A stretch of 64,000 nt of DNA from Methanoregula formicica SMSP (GTDB lineage Archaea; Halobacteriota; Methanomicrobia; Methanomicrobiales; Methanospirillaceae): the NCBI RefSeq assembly GCF_000327485.1, contig NC_019943.1, positions 2,418,001 to 2,482,000 on the forward strand, given 5' to 3'. The first letter of the stretch is position 1; every line of letters begins with the position of its first letter. The notes beneath the pieces were generated by a model that was given only the letters and a program-made list of their open reading frames with translations, searched no databases and had not been told where the DNA came from. Positions 34,168 through 42,610 of the stretch are shown here, in pieces. Made by a program: the position numbers and the translations under genes.

Positions 34168-35454
34168 TTATCTTTTTTCCCACTTTTCCAGATGCGCGAT
34201 TTGAGCAAGAGTGCTTCCCCGCTGGATCTCTTCGCGGATTCGTTCTTCGGTTTTCCGGATCTCCAGTGCCCTCCGTGCCACCTCGTATGCCTGCTCTGCA
34301 GGGATCACGACAACCCCGCTCTCATCGCCAACAATCCAGTCACCGGGACGGACCCATTGCCCGCAACACCGGATCTCGGCATTGATCTCCCCCATTCCTT
34401 TGGGCTCTCCGGCATTGGGCACGGTCGATTTTGCAAAGACCGGATACTTCAACGCACGGATATCATCAACATCCCTGACTGCGCCATCGATGACTACACC
34501 TGAAATTCCTTTTTTTATGCAACTCAGGGTGGCAAGCTCCCCCCACGGGGCTACATGCGTCCCCCCATCGTTGTTGATGACGATGACATCCCCGGGCATT
34601 CCAACATCGATAGCCTCCACGGGTTTTGCCCAGTCACCGGCAAATGTCTGCACGGTGACAGCCTTTCCCACCAGTTTCACGGTACCGCAAATAGAGACGA
34701 TCCCGTTCATTGCTCCTTTCCGGTGCATTGCATCGGTGATATTGGGCGCTGAAACCTGCATAAAAATGTCATGTGTCTCTTCCTCTTTCGACCTGCTGCG
34801 GCGGACATCCCCCCTCCCTGTGTTCATTCCGCGCCGGATCTCCTTTGTGGAACCCATCACATCAGCAGAACGCACAATATTGCCACCAACGATCACAATC
34901 TCCGCTCCGTTCCGGATAGCGTCACCAGCACCCGAAGCATCGATTCCCCCGGCAACTGCCAGGGGGATGTTAATCTGACCGGATAGTGTGGAGAGGAGGT
35001 TCAAGGACTCTTTTCCGGTCATCTGCTGATCAATGCCCACATGGGCGCAGATAATGTGGACGCCAAAAGATTCCAGTTGCTGAGCGCGGGCGAGAGGATC
35101 TGCCACGTTGATCAGGTCTGCCATGATCTTCACGCCATAGAGCCGAGCAGCCCGGACAGATTCAGCAATCACCGCGTCATCCGCATCCGCAAGGATCCCG
35201 ATGACATCTGCGCCGGCTTTTGCCGCCATCTCCACCTCAAGAGCCCCGGTATCGGCCACTTTCATGTCTGCAACGATGACTGCATGAGGAAACTGCTGGC
35301 GCAATGTCCGGACAGCGTGCATGCCTTCGCTCTTGATGAGCGGGGTTCCTGCTTCGATCCAGTCAGCACCGCCTTCGACAGCTTCCTGCGCAATCTTCAC
35401 AGCACGATCCAGATCGAGAAGGTCAAGCGCCACCTGCAGGATCCCATGGTTCAT
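34168..35454 (-). CDS. 3-Hexulose-6-phosphate synthase fused to RraA-like domain
   Basis: From ATG 35454 the protein has 428 residues. The first 210 are an OMP decarboxylase/HPS barrel: LQVALDLLDLDRAVKIA, GADWIEAGTPLIKSEG, VIVADMKVADTG and AVAGGIDASGAGDAI. The remainder, after a short charged linker, is RraA-like, with GKAVTVQTFAGDWAKPVEA, GDVIVINNDGG and GVVIDGAVRDVDDIR. Many methanogens lack the oxidative pentose pathway and use HPS in reverse to make ribulose-5-P. The RraA half may act as an aldolase or RNase E regulator-like protein; its role is unclear. An N-terminal extension is open but unlike the family. Confidence 0.9.
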   Translation of the reverse strand: MNHGILQVALDLLDLDRAVKIAQEAVEGGADWIEAGTPLIKSEGMHAVRTLRQQFPHAVIVADMKVADTGALEVEMAAKAGADVIGILADADDAVIAESVRAARLYGVKIMADLINVADPLARAQQLESFGVHIICAHVGIDQQMTGKESLNLLSTLSGQINIPLAVAGGIDASGAGDAIRNGAEIVIVGGNIVRSADVMGSTKEIRRGMNTGRGDVRRSRSKEEETHDIFMQVSAPNITDAMHRKGAMNGIVSICGTVKLVGKAVTVQTFAGDWAKPVEAIDVGMPGDVIVINNDGGTHVAPWGELATLSCIKKGISGVVIDGAVRDVDDIRALKYPVFAKSTVPNAGEPKGMGEINAEIRCCGQWVRPGDWIVGDESGVVVIPAEQAYEVARRALEIRKTEERIREEIQRGSTLAQIAHLEKWEKR

Positions 35455-35639
35455 GACTAATGATCTGATGCGCCGGAGATTAAGCATTACCCGATCATGG
35501 GCGGATGCAAGTGAACAGGGTAGCAGTATTGTTTTATGCCGGGGATGCATTCCCCGTTCCTGCAATGAGGAACAAAACGGGTGTAATTATGGGTGTATAA
35601 TAGTGCAAAAAAAGAGCGGGAATAAAGGACAATGCCCGG

Positions 35640-36146
35640 CTATTCCTTTTTGTATTGTTCAAAGAACACAAGTTTTTTCAAGGGTTTCTTTGGTGCAATC
35701 GTGACTTCGGCAGGAATACCGGCCGCAACAAGGGAGACGAGGGTATAGGTTTCCGGCACATTCAGTAATTTCCTGACAGGCTCTGCGTACTCTTTCTTGT
35801 CTCCCGCCACCCAGCATGACGAGATACCATAGGCCTGGAGGGCAAGGATCAGGTTCTCGGTTGCAGCGCAGCCATCCTCCAGGTAGTAGAGCTCCTTCCT
35901 TTCACAGAAAACGAAAAAGCATGCTGCACAATCAGCAATGAACGGCCCGTTCGCTGCAAGCCCGGCAATAGTCTTCAGCACATGTTTGTCGCGCACTACA
36001 CCAAACAGCCATGGCTGGACATTCCGCGCCGTGGGTGCAAGGGCGGCGCATTCGAGAGCGTCCTGGATTGCCCGCTCATCGAGAGGATCCGGTTTGTATT
36101 TCCGGACACTGTGACGGGACTTTATCAGTGTGGTAACAACATTCAT
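35640..36146 (-). CDS. Nitroreductase-family flavoprotein
   Basis: The 168-residue protein begins with the FMN-binding SRHSVRKYKPDPLD and includes APTARNVQPWLFGVV, DCAACFFVFCERK and GCAATENLILALQAYGISSC. This short form of the nitroreductase fold probably reduces a small flavin-dependent substrate. The exact reaction cannot be seen. It is flanked by unrelated genes. Confidence 0.9.
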   Translation of the reverse strand: MNVVTTLIKSRHSVRKYKPDPLDERAIQDALECAALAPTARNVQPWLFGVVRDKHVLKTIAGLAANGPFIADCAACFFVFCERKELYYLEDGCAATENLILALQAYGISSCWVAGDKKEYAEPVRKLLNVPETYTLVSLVAAGIPAEVTIAPKKPLKKLVFFEQYKKE

Positions 36147-36192
36147 GCACCGGAATGGGAGACCCGGGTAATAAAAACTTACGAAGGAAAAA

Positions 36193-37242
36193 TTAGTGCT
36201 TTTTCAGGAAGAGCGCAAGACAGGCACAAAGAGAAAGAACAACCAGTCCGGTCCCGAAACCAGGGGTATGGGTGGTCGGGACTGCAGGGACGGCCGCAGT
36301 TGCCGGCAGCGTCGTTGCTGCCGAGGATTCGGCCGTTGCTGTTGCGGCCGGGGTTGAGACGGTGGTGGGGGGAGGGCTTGTCGTAACTGCCGTGCTAACA
36401 GTCGGCGTCGGAGTCCGGGTTGTCGCCACTGGCGTTGATGTCGTCGGGTTCGTGACATATCCCTTGTTGCCGATGAGCGGGTTCTGGTCCTGGTTGAGAA
36501 CCGTAACCGTTGAACTCACGGCTTTTCCGGTCTGGCCATAATTGTCTTTTATTGAATTGACATTGCATTCAACCCAGACAGAGTATGTGCCCGGAGGGTA
36601 CATTGCCCGGTTGCTCGTGCCCCAGATAGCATTGGTATACTGGGGAGAGGTTGTCAACTGGTAATCCACCAGCGATGTGGTTTGTCCAGATTTACTCGTT
36701 AGTCCGCTGAACAATGTTCCGTCAGGGCCACGCACCTTGATGGTGACCGGAACAGAGTTCACGTTTGCCCGCTGGAGCATCTGGACAAAATTGGTATCAA
36801 TCCTGAACCGGAGTTCGTCATCCGAGGGTACCCATTTGTTCGTAACGTCCGTGCTGACTGTCGTATCCTCGATCCGGATATCAATATAGGGGTCGGCAAC
36901 CGTGAACGCTGTTCCGTTCGGCGTACTCGGACCGGAAAGATGGTACCAACTTCCGATATGTGTCTGGAAATCCGAAGGATAGATCGAGAAACTCCCCGGA
37001 TTCGGGACAGAGATCGTCTTATCCGGTGAAGCGGACGCAATGGGGGCTCCGGATGCCCACCATCCCAGCGTTGAATCTCCATCCATTGCAGCACGGATGT
37101 CCAGTCCCTGCTCACCGATAAAGACGGTATTTCCGGCTGAGATCGTGCTGATCGCATCAGCTGCAGAAACCGGACAGAACATCAGGAAAAGCCCGGTTAC
37201 CATGATGAAACACACTACTATGGAATTATCCGCCATTTTCAT
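36193..37242 (-). CDS. Secreted surface protein with PGF-CTERM-like anchor (DUF3821-like)
   Basis: The 349-residue protein has a signal peptide (MKMADNSIVVCFIMVTGLFL to VSAADA), a beta-rich domain with GNTVFIGEQGLDIRA typical of DUF3821, then a Thr/Pro/Ala-rich linker (about 268-322) probably glycosylated. It ends TPGFGTGLVVLSLCACLALF LKKH, a PGF-CTERM-like tail (PGF, membrane span, basic end) recognised by archaeosortase A. It should be lipid-anchored in the S-layer envelope. The start has GAGGG before it. Function is unknown. Confidence 0.85.
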   Translation of the reverse strand: MKMADNSIVVCFIMVTGLFLMFCPVSAADAISTISAGNTVFIGEQGLDIRAAMDGDSTLGWWASGAPIASASPDKTISVPNPGSFSIYPSDFQTHIGSWYHLSGPSTPNGTAFTVADPYIDIRIEDTTVSTDVTNKWVPSDDELRFRIDTNFVQMLQRANVNSVPVTIKVRGPDGTLFSGLTSKSGQTTSLVDYQLTTSPQYTNAIWGTSNRAMYPPGTYSVWVECNVNSIKDNYGQTGKAVSSTVTVLNQDQNPLIGNKGYVTNPTTSTPVATTRTPTPTVSTAVTTSPPPTTVSTPAATATAESSAATTLPATAAVPAVPTTHTPGFGTGLVVLSLCACLALFLKKH

Positions 37243-37290
37243 CCCTCTCTTCTCATCAGAGAGAAAGGTTGCCGGATAAGGATAAAGTGT

Positions 37291-37863
37291 TTATGGGTTA
37301 TCGGCAATGATCCGGAGGAAATTTTCAAAAACGCGTTTCCCTTCAAAGGTATGGCTGACCTCGGGATGCCACTGGAGCCCGAAAACCGGTTTTTCCAAAT
37401 GGGCAATCGCCTCGTGGTTGCAGATAGACGATTGTGCGAGAACACAAAAATCCTCCGGCACCCGGGATACTTCATCGGCATGGGATGCCCAGACATTCAT
37501 CGTTTTAGGATATCCCGCGAGGATCTCGCTGTCCCGGCAAACCTCAATCTCGACCGGGCCGTACCCGCCGCTCTGGCCGGTTGTCACGGTTCCCCCGTAT
37601 TTCCTGGCAATGATGTGAAGCCCAAGACATATTCCCAGTACCGGTATTCCCAGGTCGAGATACTGCTCACAGTTCCCGGCACGTTCGATCGATGGTCCCC
37701 CACCAAGGATGACCCCCCGACAGTCCGCCCCTACATCGGCAGCCGGAGTGGTATTGGGGATCAGGGCCACATCAATGCCAAGATCCCGCAGACCTCGGTG
37801 AATAAGGTGGTTGAACTGCCCATGGTTATTCACAACATAAATGGGAAGCATTGCTGTACTCAT
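37291..37863 (-). CDS. guaAA: GMP synthase glutaminase subunit
   Basis: The 190-residue class I amidotransferase begins YVVNNHGQFNHLIHRGLRDL and has the catalytic C79 (LGICLGLH) with H166 and E168 (LQWHPEVS). It supplies ammonia to the separate ATP-pyrophosphatase subunit in archaeal GMP synthesis. It is not next to that subunit here. Confidence 0.95.
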   Translation of the reverse strand: MSTAMLPIYVVNNHGQFNHLIHRGLRDLGIDVALIPNTTPAADVGADCRGVILGGGPSIERAGNCEQYLDLGIPVLGICLGLHIIARKYGGTVTTGQSGGYGPVEIEVCRDSEILAGYPKTMNVWASHADEVSRVPEDFCVLAQSSICNHEAIAHLEKPVFGLQWHPEVSHTFEGKRVFENFLRIIADNP

Positions 37864-37889
37864 TTTTTTCTTGAATCGTATAAGCCTGC

Positions 37890-38900
37890 TTAGCTGCAGA
37901 CATGTGCAGCAGATAAAATTTTTTCCCGGATCACTTCTTCGGAGTGGCCCATAAGATAGGCAAGATACATTGCTCCCCCGGCACCAAATCCTTCCTTAAC
38001 CTCCCCGATACAGTACCGTGCAAGGCCGGGATGTCCAAGATCCCCGAACCCGGGATCGACATAATACACCGGGCAACCGATCCGGTCAGCAAGATCCGTA
38101 ACATTCGCAGTCGGATCATCTCGAACATAAGAAGTCGTGACAACGACCGGGGGTTTCTGGCCGAGTGCCTTTGCCAGTGCTGCTACCGATAACATCTGGG
38201 TACCACCCGCAAGGAGGAGGGTTCCGGTATATGCTTGTATCATTCCTGCAGCCACTGGCATCATGGGATCTCCAGTATACCGGACAATGTCAAGGGGGTC
38301 TGTTATGTTATCGGATGAGATCCGTGCAAGCGCTTTTGAACAGATCTCTTCTTTTATCGATACGGGGTTTTCAACAAAACTGCTGCTTACCGATGCCTCA
38401 TATCCCAATGCCCGCAAAACACAGAGTGCCGTTGTGGTTCCCCCCGGCACACATTCTGCAACAACAAGGAGATCGCATGCCTGCGAAAGAATTTTTCCGA
38501 GCGTCTCTCCGCGGCTGAAGAGCGCCCGCGCTTCCGGAACGGCATCCCGGATACGGGGATCATCTCCAACCTTACCGTAAAGATCGTAGCAGGGAACCGT
38601 CGGAGTATGCCGCAGGCCTGCGTTAACAAAGAAGGGCTGGAGCCTGCAGAGGGAGATCATCGCCCGTGTTATGGTAGATGGAGTGGGACAGCCGGTCGGG
38701 GTATCCGGCTTGAAGGGATGGCTGGAAACTTTTCCGGTTGCTATCAGCTCTGCATCAAGAACCGGGGTCAGGAGTGTTTTTTCGGGACTCGGACCGGCAC
38801 CCGAAACCCCGGGAACCGTGGATAGTAAGGTGTTTGCAAGAATGCCACAAAAAAATGGTTTTTTAAACCGTATGGGAATTGTTCCGGAGATAAACGCCAT
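37890..38900 (-). CDS. cobT: CobT-like nicotinate-nucleotide-benzimidazole phosphoribosyltransferase
   Basis: The 336-residue product, from ATG 38900, matches the archaeal CobT-like (UPF0284/TIGR00303) family: TPTVPCYDLYGKVGDDPRIR, ECVPGGTTTALCVLRALGYE, AGGTQMLSVAALA and YYVDPGFGDLGHPGLARYC. It would prepare the lower-ligand nucleotide of cobamides. The frame is open for another 150 codons upstream, but that part overlaps the divergent cobZ gene in an unlikely way. It is divergent from cobZ-cobS, so cobamide assembly genes cluster here. Confidence 0.88.
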   Translation of the reverse strand: MAFISGTIPIRFKKPFFCGILANTLLSTVPGVSGAGPSPEKTLLTPVLDAELIATGKVSSHPFKPDTPTGCPTPSTITRAMISLCRLQPFFVNAGLRHTPTVPCYDLYGKVGDDPRIRDAVPEARALFSRGETLGKILSQACDLLVVAECVPGGTTTALCVLRALGYEASVSSSFVENPVSIKEEICSKALARISSDNITDPLDIVRYTGDPMMPVAAGMIQAYTGTLLLAGGTQMLSVAALAKALGQKPPVVVTTSYVRDDPTANVTDLADRIGCPVYYVDPGFGDLGHPGLARYCIGEVKEGFGAGGAMYLAYLMGHSEEVIREKILSAAHVCS

Positions 38901-39002
38901 GATACTCAGAGCAACTGATTTCTCATTAAAAACCATTGAATTTATCGCTGGCGGGATAATCCACAATGGTATAATACCCTTGTCATCACAACACCTAATG
39001 AC

Positions 39003-39437
39003 ATGTTTGAGATCGAACAACGGCTCCAGAAACTGGGCATCACTATCGATGACATGGTCTCTGCGGCAATGGGTTTGTATGTCTCCCATGGGATACCGGA
39101 TGACCAGGCAGCCATGGAGATTAAGAAAAAGATAAAAAAATACCTTGCAGATCCCAACGTTGCGTCCCTGCTTCTTGGTGCAATCCTTCTTGAGGACGAA
39201 CTGTACACGAAACGGAAAAATTCCGAGATCGCTGACGACCCCATTTTCCTGCTCAGCGATGAGATCCTTGGCATGGCAATCGCAGAATGCATCGGGGGCA
39301 CGTATGCGAGGTTTGAGTTTACCCGGTACGACCAGAAAAAGCCGGGTATCCTTGCACACCTCGGGCCGTTCCTTGATGATGCAATCGCCGGCCTGATCGC
39401 CGGGTGCACATCACGGCTCTATTCCGAATCATTATGA
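39003..39437 (+). CDS. cobZ: Alpha-ribazole phosphatase CobZ
   Basis: The 144-residue product matches the PgpA-related archaeal CobZ: LGITIDDMVSAAMGLYV, LLLGAILLEDELYTKR, PIFLLSDEILGMAIAE and GTYARFEFTRYDQKK. CobZ of Methanosarcina mazei replaces bacterial CobC and removes phosphate from the last cobamide intermediate. It overlaps cobS (ATGA). Confidence 0.87.
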   Translation: MFEIEQRLQKLGITIDDMVSAAMGLYVSHGIPDDQAAMEIKKKIKKYLADPNVASLLLGAILLEDELYTKRKNSEIADDPIFLLSDEILGMAIAECIGGTYARFEFTRYDQKKPGILAHLGPFLDDAIAGLIAGCTSRLYSESL

Positions 39438-40144
39438 AGACACTCCGGTCCCTGCTCCAGTTCACCACAACACTTCCTCTCGGAAAACCGCAGGATCTCG
39501 AACATTTCGCCAGACACTCTTATCTTTACCCGATTGCCGGTTATATAATCGGTGCCCTGGTTGCTCTGCCGGTGTTTTTCATCACGAATACCACGATTGC
39601 CGCGGCAGTTGCAGTCGCACTTCTCATCCTTGTTACCGGGGCCCACCATTTCGATGGCCTGATGGATTTTGGCGACGGACTGATGGCACACGGGGATAAG
39701 GAAAAACGGATCCGTGCACTGACCGACAGGAACGTGGGTGCCGGTGCGGTTGCCCTCGCACTCATCATTACACTACTCCTCTTCGCAGGCCTTCAGGAAT
39801 CCGCTTCACTCATCTCCGCGATAATAATCGGGGAGGTCTGTGGCAAATTCTCTATGGCATTCCTGACTGCGTACGGCACACCGTTCCATGAAGGCATGCA
39901 GAGTTATCTTCACGGGTATTCGCAGCCATATTTCCCGGCAATTTCTTTCCTGCTCTGCCTGCCGCTTCTCCTTCTTCCGGTTGATCCGATAAAAATATTC
40001 GGAGCGTTTCTCCTGATGATCATCTGCCCGGCGCTGCTGCTCGCAGTATCCCGCCGGCTTTTCGGTGGCGTGAACGGGGATGTTGTCGGTGCGTCCAATG
40101 AGATCACGCGGGCACTGGTAGTTGTTGGGATTGCACTAATCTAA
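39434..40144 (+). CDS. cobS: Adenosylcobinamide-GDP ribazoletransferase
   Basis: The 236-residue membrane enzyme has several spans and the cobalamin synthase motif HHFDGLMDFGDGLMAHGDKEKR (acidic metal-binding loop), then DRNVGAGAVALAL and FGGVNGDVVGASNEITR. It joins the GDP-activated corrinoid to alpha-ribazole in the membrane. Start ATG overlaps the cobZ stop by 4 nt. Confidence 0.95.
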   Translation: MKTLRSLLQFTTTLPLGKPQDLEHFARHSYLYPIAGYIIGALVALPVFFITNTTIAAAVAVALLILVTGAHHFDGLMDFGDGLMAHGDKEKRIRALTDRNVGAGAVALALIITLLLFAGLQESASLISAIIIGEVCGKFSMAFLTAYGTPFHEGMQSYLHGYSQPYFPAISFLLCLPLLLLPVDPIKIFGAFLLMIICPALLLAVSRRLFGGVNGDVVGASNEITRALVVVGIALI

Positions 40145-40534
40145 TCCCTATGCGGGATCCGGACCCGATACGAAATTCTCACTCTTTTCATCCGGACCAT
40201 CCTACCCCTCTCACATCCCTGACTTTCACCTCCCATTAGCGTACATTAGCGTTTTACAGCGCCACGCAAATCGTCCCGTTCAGCGCGAATTCGAAGGAGC
40301 AAGCGTGTTTCCGGATCGCTGAGTAAAACTGCATCCGTTTTTGCAGAAATTGATCAAAAAATAGGATATCGAAGCCCGCTACGAGCCCGGATTCCCTCAT
40401 CCATAAACTTCCTGAACAGAGAGATTATGATGGTCAGAAAGGTTTTTAAAAAAATTCAACGGGGAACTTATTCCGGAAAAAGAGAACCGATGAACATCCA
40501 TGCAGGGATTTTCGAATATGGATTGATTTTTGGA
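40145..40534. other. Intergenic after cobS
   Basis: No gene is supported in these 390 nt. A 10-nt tandem repeat, CATTAGCGTA then CATTAGCGTT, lies at 40234-40253. The rest is unremarkable. Confidence 0.5.
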
Positions 40535-40831
40535 TTAGAACATTCCCAGAAAACCATGGTTCCCATCATCATCGCACTCAATCCCCGAACCATCCCGTAC
40601 CAGGGTATTGAACATCATTGCAGCGTTCATGAGATTGTCATCCGATGCAACTCCCCTGCGGACATCACTCAGAGCTTGCTGTTGGGGTGTTGGAACAATC
40701 CGGTTCCCCGCCTTTATCCCTTTACAGTGCCGGCAATACGCGCATCGGCTGTACACGGAGAGATCTCCATCGGCACAGGCAACAGTCACGCGGTTTTTTT
40801 TCTCATCACGCTGGAATGGCAATGACTTCAT
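40535..40831 (-). CDS. Possible small cysteine-cluster protein
   Basis: The 98-residue frame starts MKSLPFQRDEKKNRVTVACA and holds SRCAYCRHCKGIKAGN, a CxxCxxC group that could bind a metal or cluster. The composition is protein-like throughout and ends GNHGFLGMF. It is divergent from EF-1alpha with a 165-nt spacer. The ribosome site is weak, and the frame is open upstream, so both start and reality are uncertain. No family is named. Confidence 0.55.
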   Translation of the reverse strand: MKSLPFQRDEKKNRVTVACADGDLSVYSRCAYCRHCKGIKAGNRIVPTPQQQALSDVRRGVASDDNLMNAAMMFNTLVRDGSGIECDDDGNHGFLGMF

Positions 40832-40911
40832 GACAAGTGATCTTTTTCGATCTGATATGATGCTGCCGATGTAATTATCACCATCGTAAATAAGGTCGGC
40901 CAATCGAAATA

Positions 40912-40920
40912 TTTTAAATA
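40912..40920 (+). promoter_or_regulatory. TATA box for EF-1alpha
   Basis: TTTTAAATA with GAAAT before it lies 77 nt upstream of the EF-1alpha ATG. A start near 40945 would leave a 50-nt leader. Confidence 0.55.
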
Positions 40921-40954
40921 GTTGGGTCTCATATAAGTAATACTCGCATAACCA

Positions 40955-40972
40955 GACTGTAAGCGGACAGTC
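40955..40972 (+). promoter_or_regulatory. Hairpin in EF-1alpha leader
   Basis: GACTGT-AAGCGG-ACAGTC forms a perfect 6-bp stem with a 6-nt loop just downstream of the expected transcript start and ahead of the GGAGG ribosome site (40982). Confidence 0.45.
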
Positions 40973-40996
40973 TCTATGTTTTGGAGGATCACATAA

Positions 40997-42274
40997 ATGG
41001 CATCTGACAAACCTCACATGAATCTGGCCGTTATCGGCCACATCGACCACGGAAAGTCAACCACCGTCGGACGGATGATGTTCGAGACCGGCGCTGTACC
41101 GGCCCACATCATTGAAGGGTACCGCAAGGAGGCTGAGACCAAGGGTAAGGCAACCTTTGAGTTTGCATGGGTTATGGACAACCTCAAGGAAGAGCGTGAG
41201 AGAGGTATCACCATCGATATCGCTCACAAGAGGTTCGACACCCCCAAGTACTACTTCACCGTTGTGGACTGCCCCGGGCACAGGGACTTCGTCAAGAACA
41301 TGATCACCGGTGCATCTCAGGCTGATGCAGCAGTTCTCGTTGTCGCAGCTCCTGATGGTGTCATGGAGCAGACCAAGGAGCACGTTTTCCTCTCAAGAAC
41401 CCTTGGCATTACCCAGATCATCATCGCCGTCAACAAGATGGACGCTGTCAAGTACGACGAGAAGCGGTTCAACGAAGTCAAGAAGGATCTCTCCGATCTC
41501 ATCAAGATGGTCGGTTACAAGCCCGAAGAAACCCTTTTCATCCCGATCAGTTCCCTGCAGGGCGTAAACTTCAAAGCCAACAGCCCCGAGACTCCCTGGT
41601 ACAAGGGCCCGGCACTCATTCCGGCACTCGACACCTTCAAGGAGCCCGACAAACCGACCGACAAGCCCTTCCGGCTCCCGATCCAGGATGTGTACAGCAT
41701 CAGCGGTATCGGCACTGTTCCGGTCGGCCGCGTTGAGACCGGTATCATGAAGAAGGGAATGAAGGTCAGCTTCATGCCCGCCAACAAGGATGGGGAAATC
41801 AAGTCCATCGAGATGCATCACGAAGAGATCCCGCAGGCACTCCCTGGCGACAACGTAGGGTTCAACGTCCGCGGTATCGGCAAGGGCGACATCCGCCGCG
41901 GCGATGTTTGCGGCCCTGTTGAAGCACCCCCGACCGTTGCAGATGAATTCACTGCACAGATCGTCGTGCTCCAGCACCCGAGCGCACTGACCGTCGGTTA
42001 CACTCCGGTCTTCCACTGCCACACCACCCAGACAGCCTGCACATTCATCGAGCTCAAGAAGAAACTCGACCCCCGCTCCGGCCAGACCAAGGAAGAGAAC
42101 CCGACCTTCCTCAAATCCGGTGACGCAGCCATTGTCGTCATCAAGCCCACAAAGCCGATGGTCATTGAGAACGTCAAGGAACTCCCGCAGCTCGGCAGGT
42201 TCGCCGTCCGCGATATGGGTTCAACGATCGCCGCCGGTATGTGCATCGCAATCCAGCCAAAACAGATGAGATAA
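40997..42274 (+). CDS. tuf: Elongation factor 1-alpha
   Basis: The 425-residue GTPase delivers aminoacyl-tRNA to the ribosome. It has G1 GHIDHGKST, the EERERGITI switch, DCPGHRDF and NKMD, and later [11 protein letters not shown] and the C-terminal barrel [21 protein letters not shown] precedes the ATG by 9 nt. S10 follows at once, the usual archaeal pairing. Codon use is strongly biased, as expected for a highly expressed gene. Confidence 0.98.
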   Translation: MASDKPHMNLAVIGHIDHGKSTTVGRMMFETGAVPAHIIEGYRKEAETKGKATFEFAWVMDNLKEERERGITIDIAHKRFDTPKYYFTVVDCPGHRDFVKNMITGASQADAAVLVVAAPDGVMEQTKEHVFLSRTLGITQIIIAVNKMDAVKYDEKRFNEVKKDLSDLIKMVGYKPEETLFIPISSLQGVNFKANSPETPWYKGPALIPALDTFKEPDKPTDKPFRLPIQDVYSISGIGTVPVGRVETGIMKKGMKVSFMPANKDGEIKSIEMHHEEIPQALPGDNVGFNVRGIGKGDIRRGDVCGPVEAPPTVADEFTAQIVVLQHPSALTVGYTPVFHCHTTQTACTFIELKKKLDPRSGQTKEENPTFLKSGDAAIVVIKPTKPMVIENVKELPQLGRFAVRDMGSTIAAGMCIAIQPKQMR

Positions 42275-42292
42275 ATTTTTTTGGTGGGGATC

Positions 42293-42601
42293 ATGCAGAA
42301 AGCCAGAATTCGCCTGACAGGAACCGACTTTCAGAAAGTAGAGATGGTCTGTGACAGGATAAGGGAGATCGCAGAACGCACAGGTGTTAATCTGGCCGGC
42401 CCGATACCGCTCCCGACCAAAAGACTGGTCGTACCAATCCGCAAGAGCCCTGATGGAGAGGGGACCGCAACATGGGACCGCTGGCAGCTGCGTGTCCACA
42501 AACGCCTTATTGATATCGATGCGGATGAGCGTGCTCTTCGCCAGCTGATGCGCATCCAGGTGCCAAAGGATATCGGCATTGAGATTGTCTTAGAGAGTTG
42601 A
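42293..42601 (+). CDS. rpsJ: Ribosomal protein S10 (uS10)
   Basis: The 102-residue protein begins [20 protein letters not shown] and includes [16 protein letters not shown] and [18 protein letters not shown], the S10 core. The ATG has GGTGGGG before it. A GTG four codons earlier is unlikely because S10 has about 102 residues. It is 18 nt after EF-1alpha. Confidence 0.97.
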   Translation: MQKARIRLTGTDFQKVEMVCDRIREIAERTGVNLAGPIPLPTKRLVVPIRKSPDGEGTATWDRWQLRVHKRLIDIDADERALRQLMRIQVPKDIGIEIVLES

Positions 42602-42610
42602 AGGTGCGGC

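Noticed and set aside
36204-36458. A Gln/Arg/Pro-rich frame
   Set aside because: It is an alternative reading of the Thr/Pro-rich linker of the surface protein.
40427-40825. A 132-codon plus-strand frame before EF-1alpha
   Set aside because: It is opposite the more protein-like CxxCxxC frame and has no domain.
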